NCBI RefSeq assembly: GCF_015163665.1
Contig: NZ_JADEUG010000010.1
Span: forward strand, 47,682-111,681
Reading direction: 5' to 3'
From: Xenorhabdus sp. BG5
GTDB lineage: Bacteria; Pseudomonadota; Gammaproteobacteria; Enterobacterales; Enterobacteriaceae
DNA length: 64,000 bases
The translations under genes were made by a program, and so were the position numbers. Of the stretch, positions 10,157 to 21,151 are shown piece by piece. The notes beneath the pieces were generated by a model. It did not search any database. It had not been told where the DNA came from and saw nothing but the letters and a program-made list of their open reading frames with translations. Each line of letters starts with the position of its first letter. Positions within the stretch are counted from its first letter, which is position 1.

Positions 10157-11918
10157 AACGCATATAGGTAAGCTATGGCCGTCATTAAAGCGCTTGCTTT
10201 CTTACGGCAAAAATTACCGCAAACCGATGCTAATTGCTGTATTGATGTTGTGGGTTGCTGCATTGGCAGAGGTAAGCGGACCTCTGATTGTGAGTTATTT
10301 TATCGACAATATGGTTGCAACGGGAAATTTACCGCTTGATATTGTTGGTGGACTTGCCGCAATATTCTTGATTTTGCAGCTTATTGCTGCCGCTTTACAC
10401 TATTATCAAACATTATTTTTTAATCAGGCATCTGTGGGAGTGGTGCAGAAGCTTCGCACTGATGTGATGGATTCAGCATTACGTCAGCCATTAAGTGCTT
10501 TTGATAATCAACCCGTCGGACAACTAATATCCCGTGTAACAAATGATACTGAGGTCATTAAGGATCTGTTTGTTAATGTGATTCCAATGGTATTTCGCTG
10601 TGTTGCACTAATTGGTGCCATGCTGATAGCCATGTTTGTTTTAAATTGGCGTATGGCATGTGTTGCAATCGTAATATTTCCGGCAGTCTTGCTTGTAATG
10701 GTGATCTATCAGCGTCTTAGTACCCCAATAGTGAGGCGGGTTCGCGGTTATCTGGCTGACATTAATGATGGTTTCAATGAAGCCATTAATGGAATGAGTG
10801 TGATTCAGCAGTTTCGTCAGCAAGCTCGTTTTGGCGAGAAAATGTTGGCTACCAACCGAGCTCATTATCAGGCTCGTATGCAGGCTTTACGGTTAGATGG
10901 CATCTTATTAAGGCCATTATTGAGTTTCTTTTCTGCCGCAATATTGTGTGGTTTGCTCTTATTGTTTGGTATCAAAGGCACTGAGGTTATTGGCGTTGGT
11001 GTATTGTATGCCTTTATTAACTATCTTGGGAGATTAAATGAGCCGCTGATTGAGTTGACTTCACAGCAATCGGTATTGCAGCAAGCGGTAGTTTCAGGAG
11101 AACGTGTTTTCGAATTGATGGATAGTCCACAACAGCAATATGGTAATGACTTGCGGGCATTAGAAAGCGGCAGAATTAATATTGAAAACTTAAATTTTGC
11201 TTATCGTGGTGACAAACTTGTCTTGAGCGATATTAACCTGCATGTTCCTCCACATGGATTTGTGGCTTTGGTTGGGCATACAGGGAGTGGAAAAAGTACT
11301 CTGGCTAATTTGATTATGGGGTACTATCCGTGGCAAGACGGTGAGATCTATCTTGACAGGCGTTCCATATCTTCGCTTTCTCACTCAGTGCTGCGTAATG
11401 GGGTGGCAATGGTGCAGCAAGATCCTGTTGTTTTGGCAGCTTCATTCCTCAACAATATCACGCTAGGGCGGGATATCAGTGAAGAGAAAATATGGGAAGT
11501 ACTAGAATTAGTTCAATTAGCTGACTTTGTTCGTAATTTACCCGATGGTTTGAATTTCGTTTTGGGAGAACAAGGGAATACACTTTCAGCTGGCCAAAAA
11601 CAGCTTTTAGCAATGGCTAGAGTTTTAGTGCAAACGCCACAGATCCTTATTTTGGATGAGGCAACCGCGAATATTGACTCTGGGACAGAACAATCAGTAC
11701 AGAAAGCTCTGAGAATGATCCGCAAACAGACAACATTGGTGGTGATTGCTCATCGTCTTTCAACCATTATTGAGGCTGATTCCATATTAGTGCTGCATCG
11801 TGGTGCAATTGTTGAGCAAGGTCAACATCAACAGCTACTGGAAAAGCGTGGACGCTATTATCAAATGTACCAACTCCAGCAAGTTGGCGAGACGTTGAAT
11901 GAGTCAGTGCACGTTTAG
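10149..11918 (+). CDS. mdlB: ABC transporter MdlB (SmdB), ATPase-permease half
   Basis: This is the partner of MdlA. It has a six-helix membrane domain, then Walker [11 protein letters not shown], Walker [13 protein letters not shown] and His in IAHRLS. The signature motif reads LSAGQ rather than LSGGQ; E. coli MdlB is also degenerate here (LSVGQ), which suggests one catalytic site of the pair is weaker. The ATG at 10149 is preceded by GGAG and lies eight bases inside the mdlA end, indicating translational coupling. A GTG at 10140 is a less likely alternative. The 3' end overlaps a candidate NtrC site for the next operon. Confidence 0.95.
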   Translation: MTKTHIGKLWPSLKRLLSYGKNYRKPMLIAVLMLWVAALAEVSGPLIVSYFIDNMVATGNLPLDIVGGLAAIFLILQLIAAALHYYQTLFFNQASVGVVQKLRTDVMDSALRQPLSAFDNQPVGQLISRVTNDTEVIKDLFVNVIPMVFRCVALIGAMLIAMFVLNWRMACVAIVIFPAVLLVMVIYQRLSTPIVRRVRGYLADINDGFNEAINGMSVIQQFRQQARFGEKMLATNRAHYQARMQALRLDGILLRPLLSFFSAAILCGLLLLFGIKGTEVIGVGVLYAFINYLGRLNEPLIELTSQQSVLQQAVVSGERVFELMDSPQQQYGNDLRALESGRINIENLNFAYRGDKLVLSDINLHVPPHGFVALVGHTGSGKSTLANLIMGYYPWQDGEIYLDRRSISSLSHSVLRNGVAMVQQDPVVLAASFLNNITLGRDISEEKIWEVLELVQLADFVRNLPDGLNFVLGEQGNTLSAGQKQLLAMARVLVQTPQILILDEATANIDSGTEQSVQKALRMIRKQTTLVVIAHRLSTIIEADSILVLHRGAIVEQGQHQQLLEKRGRYYQMYQLQQVGETLNESVHV

Positions 11919-11924
11919 TGTGCA
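11908..11924 (+). promoter_or_regulatory. NtrC-type enhancer site overlapping the mdlB stop codon
   Basis: TGCACGTTTAGTGTGCA is a near-perfect 17-base dyad of the NtrC (NR-I) form TGCAC-N7-GTGCA. Its centre is about 140 bases upstream of the predicted sigma-54 start of glnK, a usual distance for an NtrC enhancer. The assignment rests on motif and position. Confidence 0.8.
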
Positions 11925-12030
11925 TATTTAGGCAGCGTATAGGGAGCAGATGTATTTTTTGTTCCCTTTTTTATCCCTTCTTTAAAGATGTTTTTCTATA
12001 ACAAACTGATTAAACATCATTTTTAACTTT

Positions 12031-12046
12031 TGGCATATCCCTTGCA
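12031..12046 (+). promoter_or_regulatory. Sigma-54 promoter of glnK-amtB
   Basis: TGGCATATCCCTTGCA matches the -24/-12 sigma-54 consensus (TGGCAY, then TTGCA with correct spacing). Transcription should begin near 12,057, about 30 bases before the glnK ATG. Together with the upstream NtrC site it predicts induction under nitrogen limitation. Confidence 0.88.
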
Positions 12047-12086
12047 AACATTCCCTTGTACAAACGTAGCGAAAAACGGGGGAAAT

Positions 12087-12425
12087 ATGAAACTTATCAC
12101 CATCATCATAAAGCCATTTAAGCTGGAGGAAGTGCGGGAGGCACTTGCTGATATAGGTATACAAGGTATGACTATAACAGAAGTAAAGGGATTTGGACGT
12201 CAAAAAGGTCATTCCGAACTTTATCGAGGTGCTGAATACAACGTTAATTTTTTGCCCAAAGTTAGGATTGATATTGCTACCAATGATGAACGAGTTGAAG
12301 AAATTATCCATGTTGTTCAGCAGACTGCTTTCACTGGAAAAATGGGGGATGGAAAAATCTTTCTCTTTGAATTGCAGCGTGCCGTCCGGATCAGGACGGG
12401 TGAAACGAATGATGCAGCACTGTAA
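12087..12425 (+). CDS. glnK: PII nitrogen regulatory protein GlnK
   Basis: GlnK is a PII trimer that senses nitrogen, carbon and energy status and plugs the ammonium channel AmtB when nitrogen is ample. The 112-residue product begins MKLITIIIKPFKLEEVREAL and has the T-loop tyrosine for uridylylation in YRGAEYNVNF (about residue 51) and the ATP-binding TGKMGDGKIF. The ATG at 12087 has a GGGGGA ribosome site. It forms an operon with amtB, 15 bases downstream. Confidence 0.97.
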   Translation: MKLITIIIKPFKLEEVREALADIGIQGMTITEVKGFGRQKGHSELYRGAEYNVNFLPKVRIDIATNDERVEEIIHVVQQTAFTGKMGDGKIFLFELQRAVRIRTGETNDAAL

Positions 12426-12440
12426 ATGAGAGAGGAAAAA

Positions 12441-13721
12441 ATGAAGAATAAATTTTTATCCATAGCATGCATTGCAGCCAGTTTTCCTTCGTTTGCGATT
12501 GCTGCGGAAAGTAATCCTAATAAAGCAGACACTGTATTTATGTTAATCAATACGATACTTGTACTTTTTATGACAATACCTGGCATTGCCCTATTTTATG
12601 GGGGATTACTACGCAGCAAAAATGTGTTGTCACTAATGTCACAGGTGATTGTCAGTTTTTCATTGGTTTGTGTGCTTTGGATTATTTATGGATACAGCAT
12701 GACTTTTGAGACGGGCAACGCTTTTTGGGGTGGTTTTAGTCAGGTTATGTTAAAAAATATATCCATAACTGATCTAACTGGTAATTTTTATCAGTTAATT
12801 CATGTTGTTTTCCAGGGGGCATTTGCGTGTATTACTGTTGCTTTGGTGGTGGGCGCGTTATGTGAAAGAATTCGTTTTTCTGCATTGCTGATTTTTAGTG
12901 TGTTATGGCTGACAGCATCTTATATCCCTATGGCGCATATGGTGTGGGGTGGCGGCTGGCTTGCTCAGGATGGAGCCTTGGATTTTGCTGGCGGGACTGT
13001 TGTTCATATTAATGCGGCAGCAGCAGGTTTGGTTGGTGCTTACTTACTTGGGAAGCGCTCAGGTTTTGGGCGGGAAGCATTTAAACCTCATAACCTACCA
13101 ATGACTTTTATTGGAACAGCGATCCTTTATATTGGATGGTTTGGCTTTAATGTGGGATCTGCTGGTGAAGTAAATGCTATTTCGGCACTGGCTCTAGTAA
13201 ATACGGTGGCAGCAACGGCGGGAGCAGTGTTGTCATGGGTTTTCTGTGAGTGGCTATTTCGTCAGAAACCTTCGCTTTTAGGAGCATGTTCCGGGTGTAT
13301 TTCGGGTTTAGTCGTCATTACGCCTGCTGCTGCAACAGTGGGTATCGGTGGTGCATTGGTGATGGGGTTGATTGCAGGTATTGCGGGCTTATGGGGAGTG
13401 GTCATACTGAAGAAATGGCTACGTGTTGATGATGTTTGTGATGTGTTTGGGGTACATGGAGTATGCGGCATAGTTGGTTGTTTGTTGACCAGTGTTTTTA
13501 CTGCATCCGCTTTAGGTGGAATAGGGTTTGCTGAAGGAATGACAATGCTAAGACAGCTTGGCATTCAGGCTATTAGTATATTGGTCTGTATAGTTTGGTC
13601 ATCAATAGCGGCTTATATTTCATTTAAGATCGCTGATAAGTTGGTTGGGCTACGTATTAATCTTGAGTCAGAAAGAGAAGGACTTGATATTACTTCACAT
13701 GGTGAAAGCGCTTATAACTGA
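12441..13721 (+). CDS. amtB: Ammonium channel AmtB
   Basis: AmtB is the trimeric inner-membrane ammonium conductance channel. The start at 12441 follows GAGAGG and gives a signal peptide (MKNKFLSIACIAASFPSFAI, cleavage after AIAA) as in other enterobacterial AmtB. The two pore histidines are visible in GGTVVHINAAAAG and DVFGVHGVCG. Eleven membrane helices are expected over the 426 residues. It is cotranscribed with its regulator GlnK from the sigma-54 promoter. Confidence 0.97.
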   Translation: MKNKFLSIACIAASFPSFAIAAESNPNKADTVFMLINTILVLFMTIPGIALFYGGLLRSKNVLSLMSQVIVSFSLVCVLWIIYGYSMTFETGNAFWGGFSQVMLKNISITDLTGNFYQLIHVVFQGAFACITVALVVGALCERIRFSALLIFSVLWLTASYIPMAHMVWGGGWLAQDGALDFAGGTVVHINAAAAGLVGAYLLGKRSGFGREAFKPHNLPMTFIGTAILYIGWFGFNVGSAGEVNAISALALVNTVAATAGAVLSWVFCEWLFRQKPSLLGACSGCISGLVVITPAAATVGIGGALVMGLIAGIAGLWGVVILKKWLRVDDVCDVFGVHGVCGIVGCLLTSVFTASALGGIGFAEGMTMLRQLGIQAISILVCIVWSSIAAYISFKIADKLVGLRINLESEREGLDITSHGESAYN

Positions 13722-13745
13722 GCACTTTTCTCTACTTGCAAATAG

Positions 13746-13782
13746 GTATGCCGTAATAACAGAAAAGTTGACTACGGCATAC
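13746..13782. terminator. Bidirectional hairpin between amtB and tesB
   Basis: GTATGCCGTA and TACGGCATAC form a perfect ten-base-pair stem around a 17-base loop in the gap between two convergent genes. No long T tract follows on either side. Confidence 0.5.
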
Positions 13783-13800
13783 GGTTATTGATTCAATTCA

Positions 13801-14655
13801 TCATAGCTTACGAATTACTCCCTCCTGGACCGCAGAAGCGATAAGCACACCTGCACGGTTATAGATATGCCCACGGACAAAACCACGCGCTCCTGATGCT
13901 GATGGGCTTTCGATTGAATAGAGTAACCAGTCATCCATATTGAAAGGACGGTGATACCACATTGAGTGATCAATCGTGGCTATTTGCATATTTTCCGCCA
14001 TAAATTTTACGTCATGGGGCTGTAGTGCCGTGGGCAGAAAATTGAAATCTGATGCATAACCCAGCAAACAATGATGAATGGATGGATCTTCTGGCATTTT
14101 TCCGTTGCTACGGAACCAAACATAACGCACAGGGACTTGGGATGAATGATTAGGCCGATTTTGAAGAGGAACGAATTTCATCTCCAAGGGAGGCGTAGAA
14201 AAAACTTTTTTTAATTTTGTTGGGAGTGAGTTAGCCATTTTTTTTACAATTTCTACTTGGGAATCTAACTCTTCAGGAGACGGGACTAGGGGCATAGTAT
14301 TTTGATGTTCAAAACTTTCTTCATGTCCTTGAAAGGATGCGGTCATGTAGAAGATAGGATGACCATTTTGTATTGCGCTGACGCGGCGGGCACTGAAGCT
14401 TTTTCCATCACGCAATATTTCAATATCATAAACAATGGGCTTATGGCTATCACCTGGGCGTAGAAAATAGCTATGAAAGGAGTGGATCATTCTATCATCC
14501 GCGACGGTTTGTTTTGCTGCATATAGTGCTTGGCCTATGACTTGCCCACCGAAAACTTGAGGAAATCCTAAGTCTTCACTTTGTCCTCGGTAAATGCCTT
14601 CTTCTATTTTTTCTAAATGTATCAAGTTAATTAAGTTTTGTAATGCTTGACTCAT
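13801..14655 (-). CDS. tesB: Acyl-CoA thioesterase II TesB
   Basis: TesB hydrolyses medium- and long-chain acyl-CoA in the cytoplasm. The 284 residues form two hotdog domains (E. coli TesB is 286), with the N-terminal signature [20 protein letters not shown] and the second-domain [13 protein letters not shown] region containing the catalytic Asp. It ends opposite amtB. In E. coli the next gene upstream is ybaY, which is missing here. Confidence 0.96.
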   Translation of the reverse strand: MSQALQNLINLIHLEKIEEGIYRGQSEDLGFPQVFGGQVIGQALYAAKQTVADDRMIHSFHSYFLRPGDSHKPIVYDIEILRDGKSFSARRVSAIQNGHPIFYMTASFQGHEESFEHQNTMPLVPSPEELDSQVEIVKKMANSLPTKLKKVFSTPPLEMKFVPLQNRPNHSSQVPVRYVWFRSNGKMPEDPSIHHCLLGYASDFNFLPTALQPHDVKFMAENMQIATIDHSMWYHRPFNMDDWLLYSIESPSASGARGFVRGHIYNRAGVLIASAVQEGVIRKL

Positions 14656-15191
14656 AATATGCCTTTACTTTTAGAGCATTTGAAAAGTATCAATGAAAGA
14701 TTATGGATAATAAGTTTTTATTTATTTGAAAATAAATGGATTAAGTTGTAAATAAAATTATCCTTGAGTTTTTATTTTAGATGTGAATTATCACTGTTAA
14801 TTTCATCAAGGCTTATCAAATAATGCGAATGTATTGTTTTGTAAGTTTATCTTTTTATTTGTATGATTATTTTTATTTTAAATACTAAGGGTGGGGAAAT
14901 TGTTATTTAACTTAGGTTGAAGGTGTGAAATTATGTGGTTTTTATATGGTATAGCAATGATTCATTAGTGTTATTAAATATATCTATTATTGCATCTGTT
15001 TACTGTTCGTCTACTGTGAGTTATAGCTTGAAAAAAATACTGAAAGTATTCTGTTAAGTAAAATTATTAAATTTTTGATGTTTTTTACAACGTTATGGGT
15101 AATAAAGCAGCATTCAAATGAAGTTGCCTTGCTATTTCATCATGTTTGAAAGATAATGACCACCGCTTCGAAATTTGAAGCTAACATCAAT
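14656..15191. other. AT-rich gap between tesB and ffs, no gene seen
   Basis: About 535 bases very rich in A and T hold no reading frame that looks real on either strand. E. coli carries ybaY and other genes around here, so this may be a deletion scar. The last 50 bases must contain the ffs promoter. Confidence 0.6.
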
Positions 15192-15305
15192 GGGGGCTCT
15201 GTTGGTTCTCCCGCAATGCTAACTTGTTAACTTGGTCAGGTCTGGAAAGAAGCAGCCATAGCAAGGGATGCGTGTGCCGGGATGTAGCTGGCAGAGCCCT
15301 CACCA
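15192..15305 (+). ncRNA. ffs: 4.5S RNA (signal recognition particle RNA)
   Basis: This RNA pairs with Ffh to target membrane proteins to SecYEG. The sequence opens GGGGGCTCTGTTGGTTCTCC and contains the conserved tetraloop and asymmetric-loop region GGTCAGGTCTGGAAAGAAGC, close to E. coli 4.5S RNA, and ends with CAGAGCCCTC, which pairs back to the 5' end. The 3' limit is set by the 114-base length of the E. coli RNA. Position after tesB is conserved. Confidence 0.95.
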
Positions 15306-15385
15306 GTTCCAAGCTCATCATAAGATTATACTGTCAGCCGATAATAGTTACCGGCTCAAGTCACTTCCTATCTGAACATTACAGC

Positions 15386-15589
15386 TTAGCGGACAAATTT
15401 CCAAACAGATGATGGGATTTTATCATAGAGTTTATTCATAGTAAGTTCAGCCAAACGGTGATCAGCCGCGGAGTAGAACAATTCAAGTTCATCTTCCGAA
15501 AGCTCATATTTATTTTTTTCAATTACGCGTTCCAGTGTTTCAATAGAAGTGCATTTTCTTAAACGCATCAGATAGTCAGTTTTAGTCAT
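15386..15589 (-). CDS. hha: Haemolysin expression modulator Hha (YmoA family)
   Basis: Hha/YmoA is a 67-residue partner of H-NS that adjusts silencing of environmentally regulated and horizontally acquired genes. The sequence [20 protein letters not shown] and the C-terminal [16 protein letters not shown] are nearly identical to E. coli Hha. It lies directly downstream of tomB on the same strand, the standard toxin-antitoxin-like pair. Confidence 0.97.
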   Translation of the reverse strand: MTKTDYLMRLRKCTSIETLERVIEKNKYELSEDELELFYSAADHRLAELTMNKLYDKIPSSVWKFVR

Positions 15590-15637
15590 AATCGCCTTAT
15601 CTTATTTAGTATAAAAAAATAGTTAGAAATATATTTA

Positions 15638-16006
15638 TCAGATTTTACTTAGAGAAGCGTTCAAATCATGTAACAGAACGTTAGTTAAGTGTTTGTTTGT
15701 TTTTTGCCATTTTGTAAGTTCAAGAAAGCTTATCTTATCACTTCCAAATAAATTATATGTTTCATCTAGATAGTCATCAATTAAGGTGCTCAGAGTGTGG
15801 TTGTCTGAGTATTTAATTTTAAAGCTCCAAACAAAAGCTGCAATGTGTTCAATCAATTCGTTTAGTTTTAAACTTTTCTCGGAGGTCAGATCGTGAATCC
15901 AATGGTTATCAGTGCGATTCAGGACGGAAAAAGCCTCATGAATTAAATTTTCGCATAAGTATTTTAATTCAGCAATATCATGCCTTCTTGGTGAATATTC
16001 ATCCAT
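15638..16006 (-). CDS. tomB: Hha toxicity modulator TomB (YbaJ)
   Basis: TomB antagonises Hha and influences biofilm formation and motility in E. coli. The 122-residue product starts MDEYSPRRHDIAELKYLCE, the conserved family N-terminus. The ATG at 16006 has GGAGGT six bases upstream; a GTG two codons earlier is ruled out because it would overlap that ribosome site. It forms a two-gene operon with hha 48 bases downstream. The C-terminal half is more divergent than the N-terminal half. Confidence 0.93.
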   Translation of the reverse strand: MDEYSPRRHDIAELKYLCENLIHEAFSVLNRTDNHWIHDLTSEKSLKLNELIEHIAAFVWSFKIKYSDNHTLSTLIDDYLDETYNLFGSDKISFLELTKWQKTNKHLTNVLLHDLNASLSKI

Positions 16007-16604
16007 AATCACCTCCGTAAACGATGCACAGCTTATTTAAACTAAGGCTTATACATGCTAATTATTATAGTCATTCTTTTAGAATAGAGCCTATCAAAAC
16101 ATGATTATTATTTATTAATGTTAATGCTCTATTTTACCTATCTGCCAACTAGTTTTTTTAACAAAAGTTCATTTACGTTTAGTTATGACAAAAACACTAA
16201 ATTCTGGCAAAGCCTCGTTCCTGGCAAGCATTAGCATTCTACTACGAAGGATAATCATATCCACATATGCTGTGAAATATATTAAATTATACTAATACAG
16301 TAGATGCTGTAGCAATAGCACAAACAATCATTATAGGCGATTGTATTGAGACTTTCAAAATCAATATAGCGTCATTATTACATATGTCTCCATCGAGATG
16401 GAACACTTTTTACCATTAAAGGTGTAATCGAGAGAAAAACCAAGGAAAGTTACCAACTTGTCTTCTATTTATTATAAAAACAGAAGATGTTGTCTTTTAA
16501 ACCTACTTTTTCATTCATAACTATTTATTTTAATTAGACTATGAATGAATTTTAATGCAGATATTGTCATTCTGTAATTTGCTGTTCGAAGGCGTTTTTA
16601 CCCG
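16007..16604. other. AT-rich region upstream of tomB, no gene seen
   Basis: Roughly 600 bases between tomB and the acrB terminator contain no credible reading frame or RNA gene. It must hold the tomB-hha promoter. Its strong AT content would suit binding by H-NS/Hha, but that is inference. Confidence 0.5.
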
Positions 16605-16634
16605 TTAAAAAGGCCACATAAGTGGCCTTTTTAA
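16605..16634. terminator. Terminator of acrAB, bidirectional
   Basis: TTAAAAAGGCCAC and GTGGCCTTTTTAA form a 13-base-pair stem around a four-base loop 12 bases after the acrB stop. A T run is present on either strand. Confidence 0.85.
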
Positions 16635-16645
16635 CATAGCTGAAT

Positions 16646-19600
16646 TTAGTGAGGGGATGAAATGTGTTCAAGCTCCTCATTTTTTTTCGTAAACCGCCGC
16701 TTAATGACAACGAAAAACACAGGGACGAAATAAATTGCTAACGATGTAGCTGCAATCATTCCACCCAATACTCCCGTTCCTACGGCATTTTGTGCACCTG
16801 AACCCGCACCATTGCTCAATACCAGAGGCATAACGCCAAGCATAAAGGCTAAAGAAGTCATTAGGATTGGGCGCAAACGCATTCTGGCTGCTTCAAGAGT
16901 TGCCTCTATCAATCCCTTGCCTTCTTTTTCTATCAAATCTTTGGCGAACTCGACGATAAGGATGGCGTTTTTCGCAGACAACCCGATGGTCGTCAGTAAG
17001 CCAACCTTAAAGTAAACGTCGTTATCCAGTCCACGTATTGATGTTGCCAGTAATGCACCGATAACCCCCAGAGGGACGACTAGCATAACGGAGAATGGAA
17101 CAGACCAGCTTTCATATAATGCTGCCAGGCAAAGGAATACGACAATCAATGACAGCGCATACAGAGCAGGAGCCTGATTACCGGATAAACGTTCTTGATA
17201 AGACATTCCGGTCCAGTCATAGCCAATTCCTGGCGGTAATTGTGATGCCAGTTGCTCCATAAGAGCCATTGCGTCACCAGTACTTTGACCAGGCGTTGCT
17301 TCACCCACAATTTCCATGGAAGGAAGACCGTTATAGCGTTCCAGACGTGGTGAACCATAAATCCAAGGTTCTTTCGATGCATCTATGAACGCAGAAAACG
17401 GCACCATTTCTCCATGATAGTTACGAACATACAACTTGCTGATATCGCTTGGTAACATGCGGTAAGGAGCATCAGCTTGAATATAGACTTTTTTAACTCG
17501 GCCGCGGTCGATAAAGTCATTGATGTAAACACCGCCAAACATCGTGCTCAGGGTTGAGTTGATATTTGTCGTGGATACAGCCAAGGCTTCTGCTTTTTCC
17601 TTATCGATATAAACGCGATATTGTTGTGTGTCATTTTGTCCATTGGGGCGGACACTCGTCAGCATTTCTGGGTGTTGTGCAACCCTACCAAGCAATTGGT
17701 TACGTGCTTCTGTCAGTGCGGCATGTCCCAGATTTCCTTTATCAATCAACTGGAAATCAAATCCGCTGGCAGAACCCAACTCTACAATTGAAGGAATATT
17801 GAACGCAAAGACAAGACCTTCCTTGATTTGAGCAAAATTTGCATTTGCTCGAGCAACAATGGCCGGAACCTTATCTTTCGAATCCTTGCGTAGTTCCCAA
17901 TCTTTTAAGCTGATAAATGCCAAGCCCGTATTTTGCCCTTGTCCACTAAAACCAAAGCCATTAACTGTAAATACAGATTTAACAACGTCTTTCTCTTTGG
18001 TATAGAAGTAGTCATTGATCTCATTCAATACCTTTTGTGTCTGTTCCTGAGTTGAGCCAGGTGGTAATTGGACCATGGCCAGCAAAACCCCCTGATCTTC
18101 TTCTGGCAAGAAGGAGGATGGCAGATTCTTAAATATCCAGGCCATGCCAGCGATCAACATGACATAAATCACCAAGTAACGCCCTGTGCCACGTAACATC
18201 CGGCCGATACTATCAGTATAATGATGTGTGCTCTTTTCAAACAGATGGTTAAACCAACTAAAGAATCCGGTGTGAGTTCCATGGCTGCCTTTGACAACAG
18301 GCTTAAGCATCGTTGCACACAACGCTGGAGTCAGGATTAATGCCACCAGTACAGACAATATCATTGCTGAAACGATCGTGATTGAGAATTGGCGGTAAAT
18401 CGCTCCTGTTGAACCGCCGAAGAATGCCATTGGTACAAATACAGCGGAAAGCACCAGTGCGATACCGACCAGAGCGCCTTGGATCTGCCCCATTGATTTC
18501 TTGGTAGCTTCTTTCGGTGATAGCCCCTCTTCCTGCATGATTCGTTCGACGTTTTCCACTACAACAATGGCATCATCCACGAGCAGGCCTATGGCAAGTA
18601 CCATAGCGAACATGGTCAATGTATTAATGGAATAGCCAAACGCAGCAAGAATGGCAAATGTACCAAGTAGTACAACCGGAACCGCAATCGTTGGGATAAA
18701 GGTAGCTCGGAAGTTTTGCAGGAAGAGGTACATGACGATAAACACTAACAGAATGGCTTCTGCCAATGTTTTCACCACTTCGAAAATAGAAATTTTAACG
18801 AATGGCGTGGTGTCATACGGATAGACAATAGTCAACCCATGTGGGAAGAAAGGCTGCATCTCAGCCAGTGCTTCTTTAACGGCTTTGGAAGTATTTAAGG
18901 CGTTGGCATCAGTTGCCAGTTTGATACCAATCCCTGCTGCCGGTTTGCCATTGAAGCGACCAATGATACTGTAATTTTCCGCACCTAATTGAATGGTAGC
19001 GACATCATGCAAACGAATTTGTGAACCGTCGGGATTCATGCGCAGCAAAATGTTGCCAAATTCTTCTGCCGAATTCAGGCGAGTTTGTGCGATGATCGAA
19101 GCATTTAAACGCTGACCTGGAACCGGTGGTGTTCCTCCTAATTGCCCGGCCGCAACCTGATTATTCTGAGCCTTGATTGCACTGATAACATCCTGAGTGG
19201 TGATTTTATAGTTGAGCAATTTGTCAGGGTTGAGCCAGATACGCATGGCGTACTGCGTACCGAAAAGCATTGTCTCACCCACACCAGTAACACGGCTCAA
19301 GTTATCTTTGACACTGCCTCCGATATAGTCAGCGATATCATCTTGGGTCATGGAACCATCTTGAGAGATGAAACCCGCTACCATCAAAAACGAACTGGTA
19401 GTCTTATCAACATTAACACCTTGTTGCTGAACTTCTTGAGGCAATAGCGGCATTGCCAATTGCAGTTTATTTTGAACCTGAACTTGCGCGATATCTGGAT
19501 CTGTGCCTGCTTCAAAGGTCAGCATAATATTCATGTGTCCTGCAGAATCGCTGCTGGAAGACATGTACACGAGATTATCGATACCGTTCATGTTCTGTTC

Positions 19601-19795
19601 AATAACCTGTGTTACAGTATTTTGTACTGTTGTCGCGTCAGCTCCTGGATAAACCGCTGAAATGGAAATAGCAGGTGGCGCAATAGCAGGATATTGCTCC
19701 ACGGGTAATTTCATGATTGCCAGCAAGCCAGATAGCATAGTGATAATCGCGATTACCCATGCAAAAATTGGCCGTTCGATAAAAAACTTAGGCAT
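16646..19795 (-). CDS. acrB: RND multidrug efflux pump AcrB
   Basis: AcrB is the inner-membrane proton/drug antiporter of the AcrAB-TolC tripartite pump. The 1049 residues match E. coli AcrB closely, starting [20 protein letters not shown]. The proton-relay Asp pair is in [18 protein letters not shown]; the partner Lys lies in [20 protein letters not shown]. Twelve membrane helices and two large periplasmic loops are expected. It is downstream of acrA in one operon. Confidence 0.97.
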   Translation of the reverse strand: MPKFFIERPIFAWVIAIITMLSGLLAIMKLPVEQYPAIAPPAISISAVYPGADATTVQNTVTQVIEQNMNGIDNLVYMSSSSDSAGHMNIMLTFEAGTDPDIAQVQVQNKLQLAMPLLPQEVQQQGVNVDKTTSSFLMVAGFISQDGSMTQDDIADYIGGSVKDNLSRVTGVGETMLFGTQYAMRIWLNPDKLLNYKITTQDVISAIKAQNNQVAAGQLGGTPPVPGQRLNASIIAQTRLNSAEEFGNILLRMNPDGSQIRLHDVATIQLGAENYSIIGRFNGKPAAGIGIKLATDANALNTSKAVKEALAEMQPFFPHGLTIVYPYDTTPFVKISIFEVVKTLAEAILLVFIVMYLFLQNFRATFIPTIAVPVVLLGTFAILAAFGYSINTLTMFAMVLAIGLLVDDAIVVVENVERIMQEEGLSPKEATKKSMGQIQGALVGIALVLSAVFVPMAFFGGSTGAIYRQFSITIVSAMILSVLVALILTPALCATMLKPVVKGSHGTHTGFFSWFNHLFEKSTHHYTDSIGRMLRGTGRYLVIYVMLIAGMAWIFKNLPSSFLPEEDQGVLLAMVQLPPGSTQEQTQKVLNEINDYFYTKEKDVVKSVFTVNGFGFSGQGQNTGLAFISLKDWELRKDSKDKVPAIVARANANFAQIKEGLVFAFNIPSIVELGSASGFDFQLIDKGNLGHAALTEARNQLLGRVAQHPEMLTSVRPNGQNDTQQYRVYIDKEKAEALAVSTTNINSTLSTMFGGVYINDFIDRGRVKKVYIQADAPYRMLPSDISKLYVRNYHGEMVPFSAFIDASKEPWIYGSPRLERYNGLPSMEIVGEATPGQSTGDAMALMEQLASQLPPGIGYDWTGMSYQERLSGNQAPALYALSLIVVFLCLAALYESWSVPFSVMLVVPLGVIGALLATSIRGLDNDVYFKVGLLTTIGLSAKNAILIVEFAKDLIEKEGKGLIEATLEAARMRLRPILMTSLAFMLGVMPLVLSNGAGSGAQNAVGTGVLGGMIAATSLAIYFVPVFFVVIKRRFTKKNEELEHISSPH

Positions 19796-19809
19796 GAATC
19801 ACCGACTCC

Positions 19810-21009
19810 TTATTGAGGCTTTTTTGCAGACTCAGCTTGATTAGCCGTAGGATTAGCATTCAAATCTGTTTCCGTTGATTTGACCGTTATTCCCGGCGCT
19901 ATTTTCTGCAATCCCGTGACGATTACTCTATCTCCAGCTTTCAGACCTTCTGTCACCAACCACTTGTTACCAATTGCCTGAGTAGCGTTGATATTGCGCA
20001 ATTCTACTTTGTTATCTTTATCTACAATCAGTGTGGTTGCTTGACCACGAGGTGTTCTGGTAATAGCTTGCTGAGGAACCAAAATCGCATTTTTGCGTAC
20101 ACCTTCTTCTAACTTAGTGCGCACAAACATACCTGGCAGTAATTCTTCATTCGGGTTTGGGAACACAGCACGCATAGTGATAGAGCTTGTTGTCTCGTCA
20201 ACCGTCACGTCAGAAAACTCCAGGTAACCTTCTTGACTGTATTCTTGCCCGGTGTCAGTTATTAGGCGGATTTTAGTCTTTTTGCTCTCTTTTTGAACGG
20301 TTCCTTTTGCAATTTCATTTTTTAGTCGCAGATAGTCGTCACTTGATTGAGTGATATCAACATAGATAGGATCTAACTGCTGAACAATCGTTAGGGCTGT
20401 TGGCTGACCCGCAGAAACTAGTGCTCCTTCTGTGACGGTCGACTTACCCGCACGCCCAGAAATAGGGGAAGTTACCTTGGTGTATGCCAGGTTGATTCTG
20501 GCGTTTTCCAACGCAGCCTGAGAGGATTGAACATCTGCTTTTGCCTGAGCATATTCTGAATTTGCTTTATCAAATTCCTGCTTACTCACGTATTGTGTGC
20601 CTAGCAAGGATTGATAACGTTCAACGGTTAAGCGGGAAACATTCTCATTGGCTTGCGCCCTGGCTAAGCTTGCTTTGGCTTTACTGTATTCTGCTTGATA
20701 AGTTGCGGGATCTATTTGGTATAACGACTCACCAGCAACCACATCACTTCCTTCTTTATAGTTACGTTTCAGTATGATGCCGCCGACTTGGGGACGAACC
20801 TCGGCAACACGATAAGCCGATGTACGGCCTGGTAATTCTGTGATGACCGTTAGAGGTTCTGCCTTCAGCGTTACGATACCAACTTCAGGAACATGCTGGC
20901 CGGCAGCCCCTTGCTGTGTATTTTTATTGTCATTACATCCTGAAAGAATGAAACTGCCTGAAATTACCAGTAATGTGGCCAGAGGCAAAACTCCCCTGTT
21001 CTTTCGCAT
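19810..21009 (-). CDS. acrA: Multidrug efflux periplasmic adaptor AcrA
   Basis: AcrA is the membrane-fusion lipoprotein that links AcrB to TolC. A lipoprotein signal ends with lipobox LSGC at Cys25. The beta-barrel, lipoyl and alpha-hairpin segments are in the usual order, with the hairpin in SKAKASLARAQANENVSRLT and EYAQAKADVQSSQAALENAR. The length is 399 residues (E. coli 397). It is the first gene of acrAB and is divergent from acrR across the AcrR operator. Confidence 0.97.
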   Translation of the reverse strand: MRKNRGVLPLATLLVISGSFILSGCNDNKNTQQGAAGQHVPEVGIVTLKAEPLTVITELPGRTSAYRVAEVRPQVGGIILKRNYKEGSDVVAGESLYQIDPATYQAEYSKAKASLARAQANENVSRLTVERYQSLLGTQYVSKQEFDKANSEYAQAKADVQSSQAALENARINLAYTKVTSPISGRAGKSTVTEGALVSAGQPTALTIVQQLDPIYVDITQSSDDYLRLKNEIAKGTVQKESKKTKIRLITDTGQEYSQEGYLEFSDVTVDETTSSITMRAVFPNPNEELLPGMFVRTKLEEGVRKNAILVPQQAITRTPRGQATTLIVDKDNKVELRNINATQAIGNKWLVTEGLKAGDRVIVTGLQKIAPGITVKSTETDLNANPTANQAESAKKPQ

Positions 21010-21089
21010 AAGTAAACCTCAATTTTTCAATGTTGATTCGCTAATCTAACAAGTGAAATCATTACTTCGTTGGTTATTGGGTGCTATAG

Positions 21090-21113
21090 TACAAACATAC
21101 ATGAATGTATGTA
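21090..21113. promoter_or_regulatory. AcrR operator between acrA and acrR
   Basis: A 24-base imperfect palindrome begins TACAAACATACA and ends TGAATGTATGTA. It is very close to the E. coli AcrR site and sits 80 bases from the acrA start and 38 bases from the acrR start, so one repressor site can serve both directions. Confidence 0.85.
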
Positions 21114-21151
21114 AATCAGCCTCCGTCAAAAACAAAGTTTATGGCACTAAA

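Noticed and set aside
15224..15412. A 62-codon reading frame across the ffs region
   Set aside because: It overlaps the highly conserved 4.5S RNA and has no ribosome site; it is a chance frame.
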